This document shows, piece by piece, positions 23,022-33,221 of a stretch of DNA of 64,000 bases (position 1 is the first letter of the stretch; every line of letters starts with the position of its first letter). Where the stretch lies: the NCBI GenBank assembly GCA_944472135.2, contig OX235265.1:46721459-46785458 (forward strand), read 5' to 3'. The translations under genes and the position numbers were made by a program. Under the pieces are notes generated by a model. It saw nothing but the letters and a program-made list of their open reading frames with translations. It did not search any database and was not told where the DNA came from. This DNA comes from Trichobilharzia regenti (lineage: Eukaryota > Platyhelminthes > Trematoda > Strigeidida > Schistosomatidae).

Positions 23022-26000
23022 CTAACAGTGAGGATCAGAGGAGTGCCGTATTAGATCTCTAATTTTTAGTTTGTCACATACCCCTTCTAACCCGTTGTTA
23101 ATGAAATATTTGTTCAGCAAAGATGAGAAAGTTTTTGGGGTAGGACTGTCTCTAATTTCAGTTGGAAGACGGTTCCAAATGCAACGGTATCTCACAGTGA
23201 AAGAGTTTGATCTGTATTTTGTATGACAGCGGGGAACTTTAAAAGAAGAAGATTTATTTCTCAGGTTATATTTCTTAGGTGAACTGAAAGTAAAGTCATT
23301 GTGGGGGAAATATATAAGCCCTTTGGCAATCCTAAATGTAATTTTTAGGTTGAACTTCAGTCGTCTAACCCATAAGGGTTCCAAGTCGAATAGATTACAT
23401 CTGTCATAGTAAGAGATGCAAAGATTATCACCTACTAGACGTTTAGTAAACGCCCTTTGTAGACTTTCTAATTTGCATCTGTCTTTTACGGAGACACTGT
23501 CCATGATAGGGGGACAAAATTCAAGTAAGGGCCTTACGCACAACTTGTACAGCATTATTTTGGATTCATTGGTCTTAAAGTTTCGGAATAAAAATCCAAA
23601 GAGCCTTTTGACCTTTGATACTTGTAATTTAACGTATTCAGTCAGGCTAAATTCTGGAGTGTATTTCAGACCCAAGTCTGTTGTAAGCGGCAGACGAGGA
23701 ATATGTTTGTTGTGTAGGGAGATGGAAAGTTCAGATGAAATGCTTTTGGAGCATAGCACACCACATTTTTCAACGTTAAACTTCATTTTCCATGTGTTAC
23801 ACCATAATTGGACGCTCTCAATATCATCTTGAATCCTACTAAATACACATGACACTTCATTTCTGAGTGAGTGATACACTATTTTGATGTCATCGGCGAA
23901 TAGGAAAGGTCTGCCATGTTTAATAACGTCGCAAATGTCATTGAAATATAACAGGAATAGCAGTGGACCTAGGACACTACCTTGTATAACTCCACTTGTT
24001 ATCCGAACGGGGTTGGATGTGTGGGAACCTAACCTGACCATTTGCATCCGGTTGCTTAGAAACGAACTGAGCCAGCTTAACAATGAACCCTGTATCCCAT
24101 AGGACTGGACTTTTGATATTAACAGTCGGTGGCTTACAGTGTCAAAGGCTTTACTAAGATCTAAGTATACGATAACTGTGATCATACTGGAATCTTTAAG
24201 TTGTGAGATGTGGTCGAAAAATTGTAAGTGGCATGTCGTACAAGAACGTGACTTCATGAAACCGTGTTGATAAGGAGTGATAAGTTTCTCTTGAGAGAGG
24301 AAGTCAAAAATGGCACTTTTCACGATCTTTTCCAGAACCCTTGAAATAACAGAAGTTAGGTTAATGGGTCTGTAACTCATGACACTTGAACGGGAGCCTG
24401 ACTTATACCTAGGGGTAATGTGCGTGGTTTTCCATGCATCTGGATATGTTCCAGTTGATAGAGAGGTAGAGAACAATTTAAGAAGGAGAATAGGAATGTC
24501 TTCACCACCGTATTTTAAAAAAGTTGAGGGAATCATATCAGGACCTGGGTTGTTTGAACTTTTAAGAGAAGTGATTGCTTTCTTAATATTATCTAAAGAA
24601 AAGCTGATAATTTCTAAGGTTTTTTGTGAACGTACAGGGAATAGAGGTTGTGGCAACGTATTATCATCATAGGTATATGACTGTGAGAAATGGGAGTTTA
24701 GAAGCTCACAAATTATTTTAGAGTCACTAGTGGTTTCGCCATTTTCTAAAATGAATTGTATATCCGTTTTACGGGAGTTTAGCCTTTTGCGATAAAGCCT
24801 ACAGATTGCAGTGTATTTAGAGCTATCTTTAAGAGCTGCATGTTCTTGTCTGAGTAGGGCTTTGTCGTTATTTTCTTTCAAAGCTAGATAAATGTTCTGT
24901 ATATTTAGAAGGCATGAGAAGTCGTTTTCTCTGTGGTACTGTCGGTACAGCTTTCGCAGCTTAGCCTTTACTTTTATAGGAATGAAATTCTTTATGTTTT
25001 CTCTTGGGTTTTCTTTACATTTAGGAACGAGATTATCAAAGCAAATAGATACATTCTGGTAAAAGGCTAGTAGGACAGTGTCTAGGTTGCTATTAGAAAA
25101 GAAAAGATCCCAGTCTAAGCTTCTAATGAAGGAGTTAGATACGTCCCACCTAGCTTTTCCGAAGCACATGAATGTCTTGCGCAGGGTAGAGCGTTTTGAT
25201 GAGTGAAGCTTGGTATCAAGGGCGCAGATTACTGTGTTGTGGTCACTACCAGGGAATGGTCGGCTGATGTCTATGGTAGATAAGGCGATGTCTTTCAAGA
25301 AAACCAAGTCCAGTATATTTTGGTTTCGGGTGGGCCTTAGAATACTTTGTGTCCACCCACATAAATCAACTGCATCTAAGAATTTGCTGTAGCGGGGAGG
25401 AGCACTGATGGGCTCCCATGAAACTTCTGGCATATTGAAATCACCTCCAATCACTTTATAAGTAAAGTTCAATTTCGAAGTGTAATGGAAGGCTGCAGTT
25501 ATCTGGCTTAGCAGTTCACTGTCGTGGTTGGGTGGGCGATAAATGCAACCTAATAATAGGGTTTGCTGTTTATTTATGTAGAGTGTCACCCATAATGTAT
25601 CACATATATCCAGGTTGGGGTCATCATAGTGCACAGCTCTGCAGTCAGATTTAACATAGATAATGCATCCTCCACCCCTCCCAACTGATCTGTTCTTCCT
25701 GAAAAATGAGTAACCTTCGCAGTGAAAGAAATCATCATTTATTTCACTTGTGCACCAAGCTTCAGTGATCATTAGTGCTGTAGGTTGGCTAATCAGTAGT
25801 AGGGATTGGACGTACGCCATTTTGTTTACAGCTGACCTGGCATTAATAAGGACTATGTTAGGATTAACCGAGTCATATCTTAAGATTTTAGCCATGTCTT
25901 GAAGTAGCTGGTGATGAGATTCAATCATAGTGTCCTCAGACGACAATGAAATATCTATGTCTGTAGATGCCCTAGGAAAGCTAGAAGTCCAGAGAGGGTC

Positions 26001-26153
26001 AGTTGTATTTCCGAGTTCAAGTAAGTTCGGATGTAAAGAAGATTGGCTATCAGAAGAAAAGGATATAGAGGGTTTTTGACGAAGAAGAGAATTGTCTGAG
26101 TCATGTAAAGTGAGCTCTAGGCAGTAATTAGGCATTGCTGTATGAGCTGTCAT
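23022..26153 (-). CDS. LINE-C ORF2: endonuclease-reverse transcriptase, 1043 aa
   Basis: Carries out target-primed reverse transcription: nicks chromosomal DNA and copies the element RNA. The apurinic-like endonuclease spans about residues 98-310, with N104 (INARSAVNK), E131 (ITEAW), the GCIYRPP block at 202-208, D238/N240 (GGDFNMP) and D304-H305 (PGSDHNTV). The RT spans about 520-830, with YRPINLTSV near 595, first catalytic Asp D665 (YLDLSKAFDTV), the GVIQGSVLGP block near 711-720, and FADD at 752-755. The C-terminal tail (RYRCIWNRLPTEIR) is typical of CR1/L2-like LINEs. The ATG lies two bases after the ORF1 stop, suggesting termination-reinitiation. No internal stops or frameshifts. Confidence 0.92.
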   Translation of the reverse strand: MTAHTAMPNYCLELTLHDSDNSLLRQKPSISFSSDSQSSLHPNLLELGNTTDPLWTSSFPRASTDIDISLSSEDTMIESHHQLLQDMAKILRYDSVNPNIVLINARSAVNKMAYVQSLLLISQPTALMITEAWCTSEINDDFFHCEGYSFFRKNRSVGRGGGCIIYVKSDCRAVHYDDPNLDICDTLWVTLYINKQQTLLLGCIYRPPNHDSELLSQITAAFHYTSKLNFTYKVIGGDFNMPEVSWEPISAPPRYSKFLDAVDLCGWTQSILRPTRNQNILDLVFLKDIALSTIDISRPFPGSDHNTVICALDTKLHSSKRSTLRKTFMCFGKARWDVSNSFIRSLDWDLFFSNSNLDTVLLAFYQNVSICFDNLVPKCKENPRENIKNFIPIKVKAKLRKLYRQYHRENDFSCLLNIQNIYLALKENNDKALLRQEHAALKDSSKYTAICRLYRKRLNSRKTDIQFILENGETTSDSKIICELLNSHFSQSYTYDDNTLPQPLFPVRSQKTLEIISFSLDNIKKAITSLKSSNNPGPDMIPSTFLKYGGEDIPILLLKLFSTSLSTGTYPDAWKTTHITPRYKSGSRSSVMSYRPINLTSVISRVLEKIVKSAIFDFLSQEKLITPYQHGFMKSRSCTTCHLQFFDHISQLKDSSMITVIVYLDLSKAFDTVSHRLLISKVQSYGIQGSLLSWLSSFLSNRMQMVRLGSHTSNPVRITSGVIQGSVLGPLLFLLYFNDICDVIKHGRPFLFADDIKIVYHSLRNEVSCVFSRIQDDIESVQLWCNTWKMKFNVEKCGVLCSKSISSELSISLHNKHIPRLPLTTDLGLKYTPEFSLTEYVKLQVSKVKRLFGFLFRNFKTNESKIMLYKLCVRPLLEFCPPIMDSVSVKDRCKLESLQRAFTKRLVGDNLCISYYDRCNLFDLEPLWVRRLKFNLKITFRIAKGLIYFPHNDFTFSSPKKYNLRNKSSSFKVPRCHTKYRSNSFTVRYRCIWNRLPTEIRDSPTPKTFSSLLNKYFINNGLEGVCDKLKIRDLIRHSSDPHC

Positions 26154-26155
26154 AT

Positions 26156-27691
26156 CTATATTGGGGGGCGAAACCTGTGGAGAGTGGTGAGCATTTGTAG
26201 TATGTTTGAGGTCATGTTGTGAACCTGAATAAAAAATGGTAATGTCGTTTCAGCGAAATTGCTGATCGTTGGATGGTCAGTCCCGTTGAGTATGGGCATG
26301 TAAATAGGTGGAGGTGGCCTACCAAGCAAGCTAAACTGACTCGAATTTTTGCGATTTACTTCACCACTATTCGACGTCCTATAGTTAGGTGTATCAATCT
26401 TTCGGTTTAAAGTGGTGGGAGGGTTTACTTTTTTGGACAAGTAGCTACGAGGTTCGGGCTGCGTTTTACGGTTTATAACCCTTTCGGCTTTGTGAGTATT
26501 TGGTTCTGGAGAGAGGTGTGTTATCAAACTGTGAGTATCTGAATTAGTGTGTGGCAATAGTCTCTTATTATGCACTGTCTTTGTGGACGAACTGGTAGCC
26601 CCACTTTTCAACTTCCTGGAATTGAGGCTGCTTGGATTGGGGAATACTGGGTGTGATGTACCGCAGTTTGTCACCGGGGTACAGGGATCGTTATCAGAGG
26701 AGTCTAGATCCACGGTGGATTTCCTTCTTAGTCTGTGGTTATACATCGATCCATTTTTGGATCTTATATTTCCACGGAAGTTCGTTTCCGAATACGATGT
26801 GCTTTGTACAGAAAGGTTCACACCCTTTTGCTCTGCCTCTACGGAATTGTGGGTGCTCAGGGGTGTTGTAGAGGATTTGGGATTCACAGTTTTAGCATCG
26901 GTCATATAAGTCATTCTTTGGATCGGCGTTTTGTCACGAGCTAACTTGATCGTGTGGTAACGCGTATTTTTTAGTAGGGTTTGCCTACTGTAAAAGATGT
27001 CAGCATTGGAGGACGAGTCAAATTTCAACACAAGTGGGCAAGATTTGTTCTTCTGAGACTTTCTTAGTCGATGGCAGCTGCATGGGACGTTATTCATAGA
27101 GCATGCATTTAAAAGAGTGCTTTTGACCTTGTTGATCTGTGCATTATCCGGTATATTATACACAATTATGTTCTTCTCGCGCACTACACGTTGATATACT
27201 TCAGTTGCAACGTAGTTTATAAGGTTTGCAGTTTGTGGTAACTTTCTAGGTGAAGTACTACTACTGCCAGTTTCACTAGGCAGTGCCAGTTTTGACATCT
27301 TAACTTCAAGCCCCCTAATTATAGAAAATAGTTCTTCGAATTTATCTTCACAACTAAGTGTAGAACAAAAAACTGGATTAGTGATGGGAGTAAGAATGTT
27401 TGCTGTGTGATTCTTATCGCAAGACGCTTTGCAGGTGTCTACGAGGCCTAGATCATTACATGTAGTATCACTGTGTATACCATCCATGATGTTGTTTACT
27501 ACGCAAGCAAGTGAGGGGAGTTTAATGTCCGGACTTGACGTGTCTACCGCAGCAGACGTATATGTAGTTGTTAAATCAACAGATGTAGTGCTCTCACTTC
27601 CTGCAGGGCTACTTATTCTGTTTGGTTTGATTTTTTTACTGGGATGTGAAGCAGACAGTGGAGTTAGACGCTTAGTTTGGACCATTGGCAT
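26156..27691 (-). CDS. LINE-C ORF1: RNA-binding-like protein, 511 aa
   Basis: Upstream ORF of the same element, expected to coat the element RNA in a ribonucleoprotein. A Ser/Thr-rich N-terminus is followed by a short heptad-like stretch (FEELFSIIRGLEVKMSKL, about 122-140). Then comes NIIVYNIPD with PLVLKFDSSSNADIF (about 174-232), which has the look of the RNA-recognition-like fold found in many LINE ORF1 proteins. A long low-complexity basic tail ends at PPI. No CCHC zinc knuckles. The assignment rests mainly on position directly before ORF2. Confidence 0.8.
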   Translation of the reverse strand: MPMVQTKRLTPLSASHPSKKIKPNRISSPAGSESTTSVDLTTTYTSAAVDTSSPDIKLPSLACVVNNIMDGIHSDTTCNDLGLVDTCKASCDKNHTANILTPITNPVFCSTLSCEDKFEELFSIIRGLEVKMSKLALPSETGSSSTSPRKLPQTANLINYVATEVYQRVVREKNIIVYNIPDNAQINKVKSTLLNACSMNNVPCSCHRLRKSQKNKSCPLVLKFDSSSNADIFYSRQTLLKNTRYHTIKLARDKTPIQRMTYMTDAKTVNPKSSTTPLSTHNSVEAEQKGVNLSVQSTSYSETNFRGNIRSKNGSMYNHRLRRKSTVDLDSSDNDPCTPVTNCGTSHPVFPNPSSLNSRKLKSGATSSSTKTVHNKRLLPHTNSDTHSLITHLSPEPNTHKAERVINRKTQPEPRSYLSKKVNPPTTLNRKIDTPNYRTSNSGEVNRKNSSQFSLLGRPPPPIYMPILNGTDHPTISNFAETTLPFFIQVHNMTSNILQMLTTLHRFRPPI

Positions 27692-28164
27692 TTAGTACTA
27701 AGTTAAAATTCTTAATTATAAGAGAATGAGCAATGTGTCTGTAAGGTCCGTTTTAGAGTGTTGGGGATTTAAACTGTCTAGTTCTGTATGGAATTAACAG
27801 TTTAGACGAATAAAAATATTGAGATAGAATATTAAGATACCCTATAAAAATACTCTAAATGCGAAGATGCTATAACAGTAGCACTTAGATGGACACTATC
27901 TATAACGGATAATTTTAACCGTAAAATTTATATTCTATGTAAGAATAGAACTAAATATTTAATACTATCGTCGAGAGACCTATTAAAAAGTCGCCTGTGG
28001 ACTAAAAAAAGAATTGAGAAATAACACGCGAAAAAGTAACAAAGCCTTTGAATTGCGCTCCGCCTGCAATGTAGAATGTACTGAGGTTAGTTAGTTAGTT
28101 TTATGTGCGTAGTTTGCCAACTGGTGAGAGACAACTCACACAACAAAAATAAGTGAGCGCCGAG

Positions 28165-28312
28165 TGAGCAGTAGACATTTATAAAATTATATTTATAAAA
28201 TCTCAACGAAATTGAAATGATTAACTCCAACGTTTCGTTCGGCAACCTGGTCCGAACTTCTTCAGGGAAATTAATCGAAATTAACATAACGGAGGTTTAT
28301 ATATAAAAGGAA
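28165..28312 (-). repeat. Penelope-type terminal repeat, left inverted copy, with hammerhead-like core
   Basis: Read on the minus strand this matches 28910-29050 on the plus strand over about 120 bp (GAAGAAGTTCGGACCAG, GCCGAACGAAACG, TTAATCATTTCAAT), forming an inverted pair around the SINE. Within it, 28276 down to 28219 has CTGAAGA, a 6 bp stem GTTCGG/CCGAAC, then GAAA, with flanking GATTAA/TTAATC able to pair. This layout resembles the minimal hammerhead ribozymes reported in Penelope-like elements. Activity is not shown. Confidence 0.5.
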
Positions 28313-28726
28313 CACCTCTTTTGTTTTTGAAACTTTGTCCGATTGTCTACGTCTCCTTATGGGGAGACTAACAAATGTTTTATGGCTGTTAACACACACG
28401 ATTGTATACTGCATATATACATATATTTTAACAATAGTAGACTAATTTTGAAAGTCTGAGGTCAAATTTTGATCACAGTTCATAATATATTTGTTTATTA
28501 TACCTGTTGATATCTGTTTCATGATTCATATGACAGGACAAACAATTAAAAACATGAGATGTTCCTCCTATACATAAACCTGTGTTATTTTTTTTATTGA
28601 ATTTGAGATTTTCCCGTCGAGTGATTGGACCGAAGTGCTCGGTCTCAGGTTGACATATCGGCTTCTTGTGCAGATTCAATAAAATTCGGTAAAATCAATT
28701 CAATAAAATTAATATGACCCGTTGCA

Positions 28727-28915
28727 CAAGAGGTGGCTCTCGTGGCCCAAGTGGTCTAGAAGATAACGCTTTGGCGTTTGAAACTATGGGTACTGGGTTC
28801 GAACCTCGGCGGGAACATCATCACTCACTGAGAAATGCCGGTACATCCAGCTGACGAGTCCCAAATAGAACGGAATGCGCATCCTGAATTCCACTGCTAG
28901 TCACCATCCACCAAA
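28727..28915 (+). mobile_element. tRNA-derived SINE, Sm-alpha-like
   Basis: Has a pol III A-box-like segment (TGGCCCAAGTGG, 28743-28754) and a near-perfect B box (GGTTCGAACC, 28796-28805), the spacing of a tRNA-derived promoter, followed by a non-tRNA body containing a hammerhead-like domain. The combination matches the schistosome Sm-alpha type of hammerhead-bearing SINE-like repeat as I know it. It sits between two inverted terminal repeats. It is not a functional tRNA: no convincing acceptor stem or cloverleaf is seen. Confidence 0.75.
28844..28893 (+). ncRNA. Relic hammerhead ribozyme in the SINE
   Basis: Stem I strand ATCCAG, core CTGACGA (28851-28857), stem II GTCC / GAAC, then GGAA where GAAA is required, a short stem III (TGCGCA), the cleavage-site context ATC, and the returning stem I strand CTGAAT. 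Three changes from a functional hammerhead are visible: one mismatch in stem II (GAAC for GGAC), A to G at the conserved position after G12, and one mismatch in stem I. It is recognisable but probably inactive. Confidence 0.7.
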
Positions 28916-29050
28916 TAAACCTGTGTTATGTTAATTTCGACTAATTTCTTTGAAGAAGTTCGGACCAGATCGCCGAACGAAACGATGGAATTAATCATTT
29001 CAATCTCGCTGAGATCTTACAAACATAATTATATAAATTCAAGCTTGTTA
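28910..29050 (+). repeat. Penelope-type terminal repeat, right copy
   Basis: Inverted partner of 28165-28312. The hammerhead-like core at 28938-28996 keeps the GTTCGG/CCGAAC stem and GAAA, but the first core base is changed (TTGAAGA for CTGAAGA). A short third piece of the same repeat (ATAAACCTGTGTTAT) lies at about 28574-28588. Confidence 0.5.
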
Positions 29051-29945
29051 ATTTATTTCAGAGAAATAAATAATCCTGAAGTCTTTAAACTGATCACTTT
29101 GCTCAACCTTACTGTGCGCCTCACTTAACCCTGATTAATTATTTCTATAAATAATTCATATAGCTGCATGTGTATTCTTACTGAATATTTACTGTTGTGA
29201 CTAAACACTTATTTTAAACTTTCCCATTAATATGTGATCCCCAGCTCCCAACAATTTCATTGGACTCGATAATATACTATCAGTTTCCTTACTTATGCCA
29301 CTGAGGTCCTAGTATTTCAGATCCAATGTGTCTCTCTTTAGGAAGACATGCTTGCTTTAATAACAAATAGAAGTGAGTAGAAACTTCGGATAAACTGACT
29401 TTCGACTAATCACTTTCAACCACCTACATTATTTATGAGGAGCATTTTGATAAACCAGTTATTGAGACAGTCTGTTAAATGAAACTTCATGTTTTCGTTT
29501 CAGGCATTGTTGACTTCCCAGAAAAAATACATTTCTATTTGGAAATATGTCTCTTCATTTTAGATATTAGTTAAAGCCGGTAAAAATCCAACCTATTACA
29601 TATTAGATAAGTTTCTCAAGAAACTGATCACCAGATATACAGAAACGCTGATAATGAACGAAACTCACATATAAAAAAATTGTTATTTTGAAGTTTCAAC
29701 CAGCCACATGAAAATTATTCCTAAATGGCTCAGTGTGCTGAGATGTAGGCTTCGTGACTGTTATCAGAATAACGGTCAGACTTATGGTGGATCTACTACA
29801 ACGTTTATTTTCCTGCATATCTGTAAATCTTTTGAATACATTAGCCCTTATCTTCATTTTTAGTCTGACTCAATTTTCCCACTCTCCTCTCTCATTTTTT
29901 GTTAACAAAGTGCAGTATATATTTCATCACAAACCGCTATCATTC
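29051..29945. other. Intergenic, no gene seen
   Basis: AT-rich spacer without recognisable genes or repeats apart from short homopolymer runs. Confidence 0.5.
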
Positions 29946-30105
29946 CATTATGAATAAATTTTTGTTTCGATAAAGTCTCACAGTGTTATACAGTAATGTT
30001 TACTGATGACGTTTGGAACACAATTTATTGCTCATAATCATATCAAGGTACTCAAACGACTTCCTAACTTCATTTATATAGTTCCATTATTTTTCACTTG
30101 ATTTG
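29946..30105 (+). repeat. Terminal inverted repeat of PLE-1 (left)
   Basis: About 155 bp inverted match to 31118-31270 (for example GATGACGTTTGGAACACAAT and CGACTTCCTAACTTCATTTA), bracketing the PLE-1 endonuclease fragment. Related to the repeats at 32630-32755 and 35160-35320. Confidence 0.8.
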
Positions 30106-30215
30106 ATTGGCAGTAGTATTTTCCATAGTTAAGGTATGAGTGATGACTCATTCCTATTGCAAGTGTTTGGTGTAGACTCGATGAACAAGGATTCCGTAAT
30201 CAACCTCTCTCTCCA

Positions 30216-31100
30216 CTAAGCTATATTACTTTTCAGAATTTTAACCCTATCCCACCCTATTGTGTGGTTGTTTGTTATTGCATGAAGTGCAATAGCTGAG
30301 CTTTTTTCTAAATTACTTATCTTCTCTGGGTCAACCATTCTTACCTTAGCTAAATTCTTATGTTCTGTTAATCTGACTATCCCTGACCTACTAGTTTGAC
30401 CTATGTAGTTGACCTCACAGTTATTGCAGGGTATTTTGTAAATTATATTATTTTGTTTAATTGGATCCACCGGGTCTTTTAGCCTACAGAGCTTGTCCCT
30501 GAGTGAGTTTGTAGGTTTGAATGCCACCCTAATTCCTGCTTTATTTAGAATCCTACGTAGGGTTTCAGGTGTCCCCTCTTTATATGGTATAACTGTGGAT
30601 GACTTATATCCTCTCTTATTTATGTAATTATTAATAGATTCACAATTATTTTTATTTTTCGTTTGGCCTTTTTTGATCTTCCTAATGAATTTTATAGGAT
30701 AGTTATTCAACACCAACGCTTCTTCTATCTGTTTTATTTCATCATTTAGGTCTTTTTTTGTGCTACTTAGTGCTACTGCTCGGTTTGTCAGACACTTCAC
30801 TAAGCCTGCCTTAACAGTTAACGGATGAGATGAATTAAAGTCTAAATATCTATTAGAATGAGTTGGTTTTCTGTACACACTAGTATGTAGTTTGCCTTCT
30901 TCTATTCGTTTTATTTTGCAGTCTAACATAGCTAATTCTCCTAGTTCATTTTCTGATTCAAATGTGAATTTTATTCCCTCTACTTGTGAATTTATATGTG
31001 TCAAGAAGCTAGATAGAGATATGTTCTGTTTTTAACACTGTGAAAGTGTTATCCACATATCATCACCATATTTTTGAAGTAGGATTAAATGTATTAAGAG
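30216..31100 (-). pseudogene. PLE-1: Penelope-like element fragment, GIY-YIG endonuclease end
   Basis: The 262-codon frame 30216-31004 holds the RT tail or linker and a C-terminal GIY-YIG-type endonuclease (YKIPCNNCEVNYIGQTSRS followed by RLTEHK), the hallmark of Penelope-like elements. It is about 95 percent or more like 33222-34010 (offset 3006) and ends at about 31100, so almost all of the RT is missing. Bases 31005-31090 carry the same stop codons and frame damage around RT motif C as PLE-2. Non-functional. Confidence 0.85.
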
Positions 31101-31117
31101 CCAAGTGAAAATCAAGT

Positions 31118-31311
31118 GAAAAATAATGGAACTATATAAATGAAGTTAGGAAGTCGTTTGAGTACCTTGATATGATTATGAGCAATAAATTGTGTTCCAA
31201 ACGTCATCAGTAAACATTACTGTATAACACTGTGAGACTTTATCGAAACAAAAATTTACCCATAATGGAATTATACTCTACCACAGTGCACAAGTTTTAT
31301 TCTTATATCAA
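31118..31311 (-). repeat. Terminal repeat of PLE-1 (right), also inverted relative to 32575-32755
   Basis: Pairs inverted with 29946-30105. Its outer part (GGAATTATACTCTACCACAG, about 31266-31285) also pairs inverted with 32595-32620. The repeats of the two Penelope-like copies are thus nested members of one family. Confidence 0.75.
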
Positions 31312-32574
31312 TGAAACCGATTTCAGTTAGTGTATTGTTGTGTAATTGAATTAAGAAGTAATTTCCACACCAAGTACTAACTACAACTTATACGCAGGAT
31401 CACTCAAAGAGAAGAAAGATTGTGGTAGTGATGTCGCATTATCACAATAAACAAAACTCGTACAACCAGTCAGGTAGACAGTAGTATTTTTAATATTAGC
31501 GGTATGCAAACCCACAAAGTGGTTACTTCATACATTCATCAAGTAGACCCAGCTATACAGCAATTAGACACCGTCAGCTAAATGAGAACGACCAAAAGAA
31601 ATCGAATATTGAATTGGGCTCCAACGTGCACCTGTATGCTCGATTACATTGACTTTAAACAACATGTTGCTAAGTCCCTCAAAAGACAGGATTACGAACG
31701 AGATACTATTTAGACACATTTATTCTAATGTATTTGAATAACCTGACAAGATATCAGTTAATTCCAGTCCTAGTCTAGAAACTGAACAGACAATCACATG
31801 TGACTCATTATCTCACGAACACTTGAATTTTATGAGTGTGAGAATGTTTACAAATCAGCGCAGTTAGGGAATCGATGAAAGCCAGGGAGCACTGGAAATA
31901 TGTATTGAAATTATTCGAATCCCTGAAAACCCAACACCTGAGAATTCACTACCTGTTATCAAAATGTGGCTAAAATGGCAAATTTGAATGATCATTCGTT
32001 TGTTCACCTAACTTTACCCAGTCTTTTCGCATGGAATACTTTTACATGACCACAGAGTGGAAATATCCTGTAAACATTTCACAAGCCTGACAAATCTTTC
32101 AACTTTATCTTACAGTGACGTACCAAACCAAACCTTCACTATCACTTACGATAATTTAACTGGACAGTGGGTTCTAAAGACTACACTTAATTATGGGCAG
32201 ATAATTTGGTCTAATGAGTAAGGATTGACAGAAAACAAGGGTACTATTAGCATAGTCGAGATGATCATTCAAGTACCATGTAGTCCGATAAGTTGTATTT
32301 GTAATATGCACCCAAGTAAATGTGCATTTATCTGTCAAACGATTGAACATCAAAGTTACACCAAATCACATATATTCTCAAGTATCTATCTAGAAAATGC
32401 AAAAAATATCAGTAGATGAATAGTGGATGACTTTGTGGTTTCCCATATATATACATATAACTGTATCCGCCTACGCAAGATTGACCTACATTAATGTCTA
32501 CCAATTTGGTTAACAGCCAGCTCTCACCACAATAAGACCTCAATCGTATAAGTAAAGAAATTGACAGTATTATT
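31312..32574. other. Spacer between Penelope-like copies, no gene seen
   Basis: No coding potential or repeat recognised. A 64-codon frame at 32225-32419 matches nothing I know. Confidence 0.5.
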
Positions 32575-32818
32575 GATATAAGTATAAAACTTGGGCACTG
32601 TGGTAGAGTATAATTCCATTATAGATAAGATTTTATTTTGATAAATCGCACAGTGTTTACAGTTATATGAACTGATGACGTTTCGAACACAAACTATTGC
32701 TCATAATCATATCAAGTTACTCACACAACTTTGATCTCTCATTTATATACATATGTGGAATGGATTAGATATTGGATTAAAAATCAATGTGAGATAATGT
32801 ACATTCAGAAATAATCGT

Positions 32819-33115
32819 ACGAGTGTTGTTGATCAATTGCAATTAGATGGGAAAATTGGACGAGTGTTTTTACAGTCATAATAAGCTGCTTGTTAGAATG
32901 TGTTTGAATTGAAATAGAATTTTAAGATTATTTATTACCCTCTTCTGGTTTGACTGATGGCATTAATACGAGTGTTATTGATCTACTATAATCAGATGGA
33001 AGATACGACGAGTGTTTTAATAGTCATAATAAGTTTTTTGTTAGGATGTTGTGATGTGTTTGAATCGAAATAGAATTTTAATATTATTTATTACCCTCTT
33101 CTGATTTGACCTGCG
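32819..33115. repeat. Two tandem copies of a ~148 bp unit in the PLE-2 3' region
   Basis: GAGTGTT(G/A)TTGATC starts at 32821 and 32970. CGAGTGTTTT starts at 32861 and 33009. Both units end in TTATTTATTACCCTCTTCTG. The copies have diverged visibly, so the duplication is older than the segmental duplications. Confidence 0.8.
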
Positions 33116-33221
33116 GTAATAATATCTTCCATATCTCTGGTATTTGCATTGAGTCATTTTTGTTGCATGTGTTGGGTGTGGACTCGATAAATAAGGATTC
33201 CGTAATCAACCTCTCTCTCCA

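Larger units (their letters stand above)
22703..27720 (-). mobile_element. LINE-C: apparently intact CR1-like non-LTR retrotransposon
   Basis: A two-ORF LINE on the minus strand, with ORF1 (26156-27691) and ORF2 (23022-26153) separated by only two bases, followed by a roughly 320 bp 3' region ending at the 144 bp minisatellite. Both ORFs are uninterrupted with all catalytic motifs present, so this is the only element in the window that looks capable of retrotransposition. The outer limits are approximate, because I could not identify a target-site duplication. Confidence 0.85.

Noticed and set aside
26547..26944. Plus-strand frames of 69-120 codons opposite LINE-C ORF1
   Set aside because: Shadows of the minus-strand ORF with no domain content.
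28735..28810. Functional tRNA gene
   Set aside because: A and B boxes are present but no acceptor stem or intact cloverleaf, and the body continues as a SINE.
32675..32700. CTGATGA followed by CGTTTCGAAC in the PLE-2 terminal repeat as a hammerhead
   Set aside because: The core would need GAAA after a stem; here it is GAAC and stem II cannot form properly.
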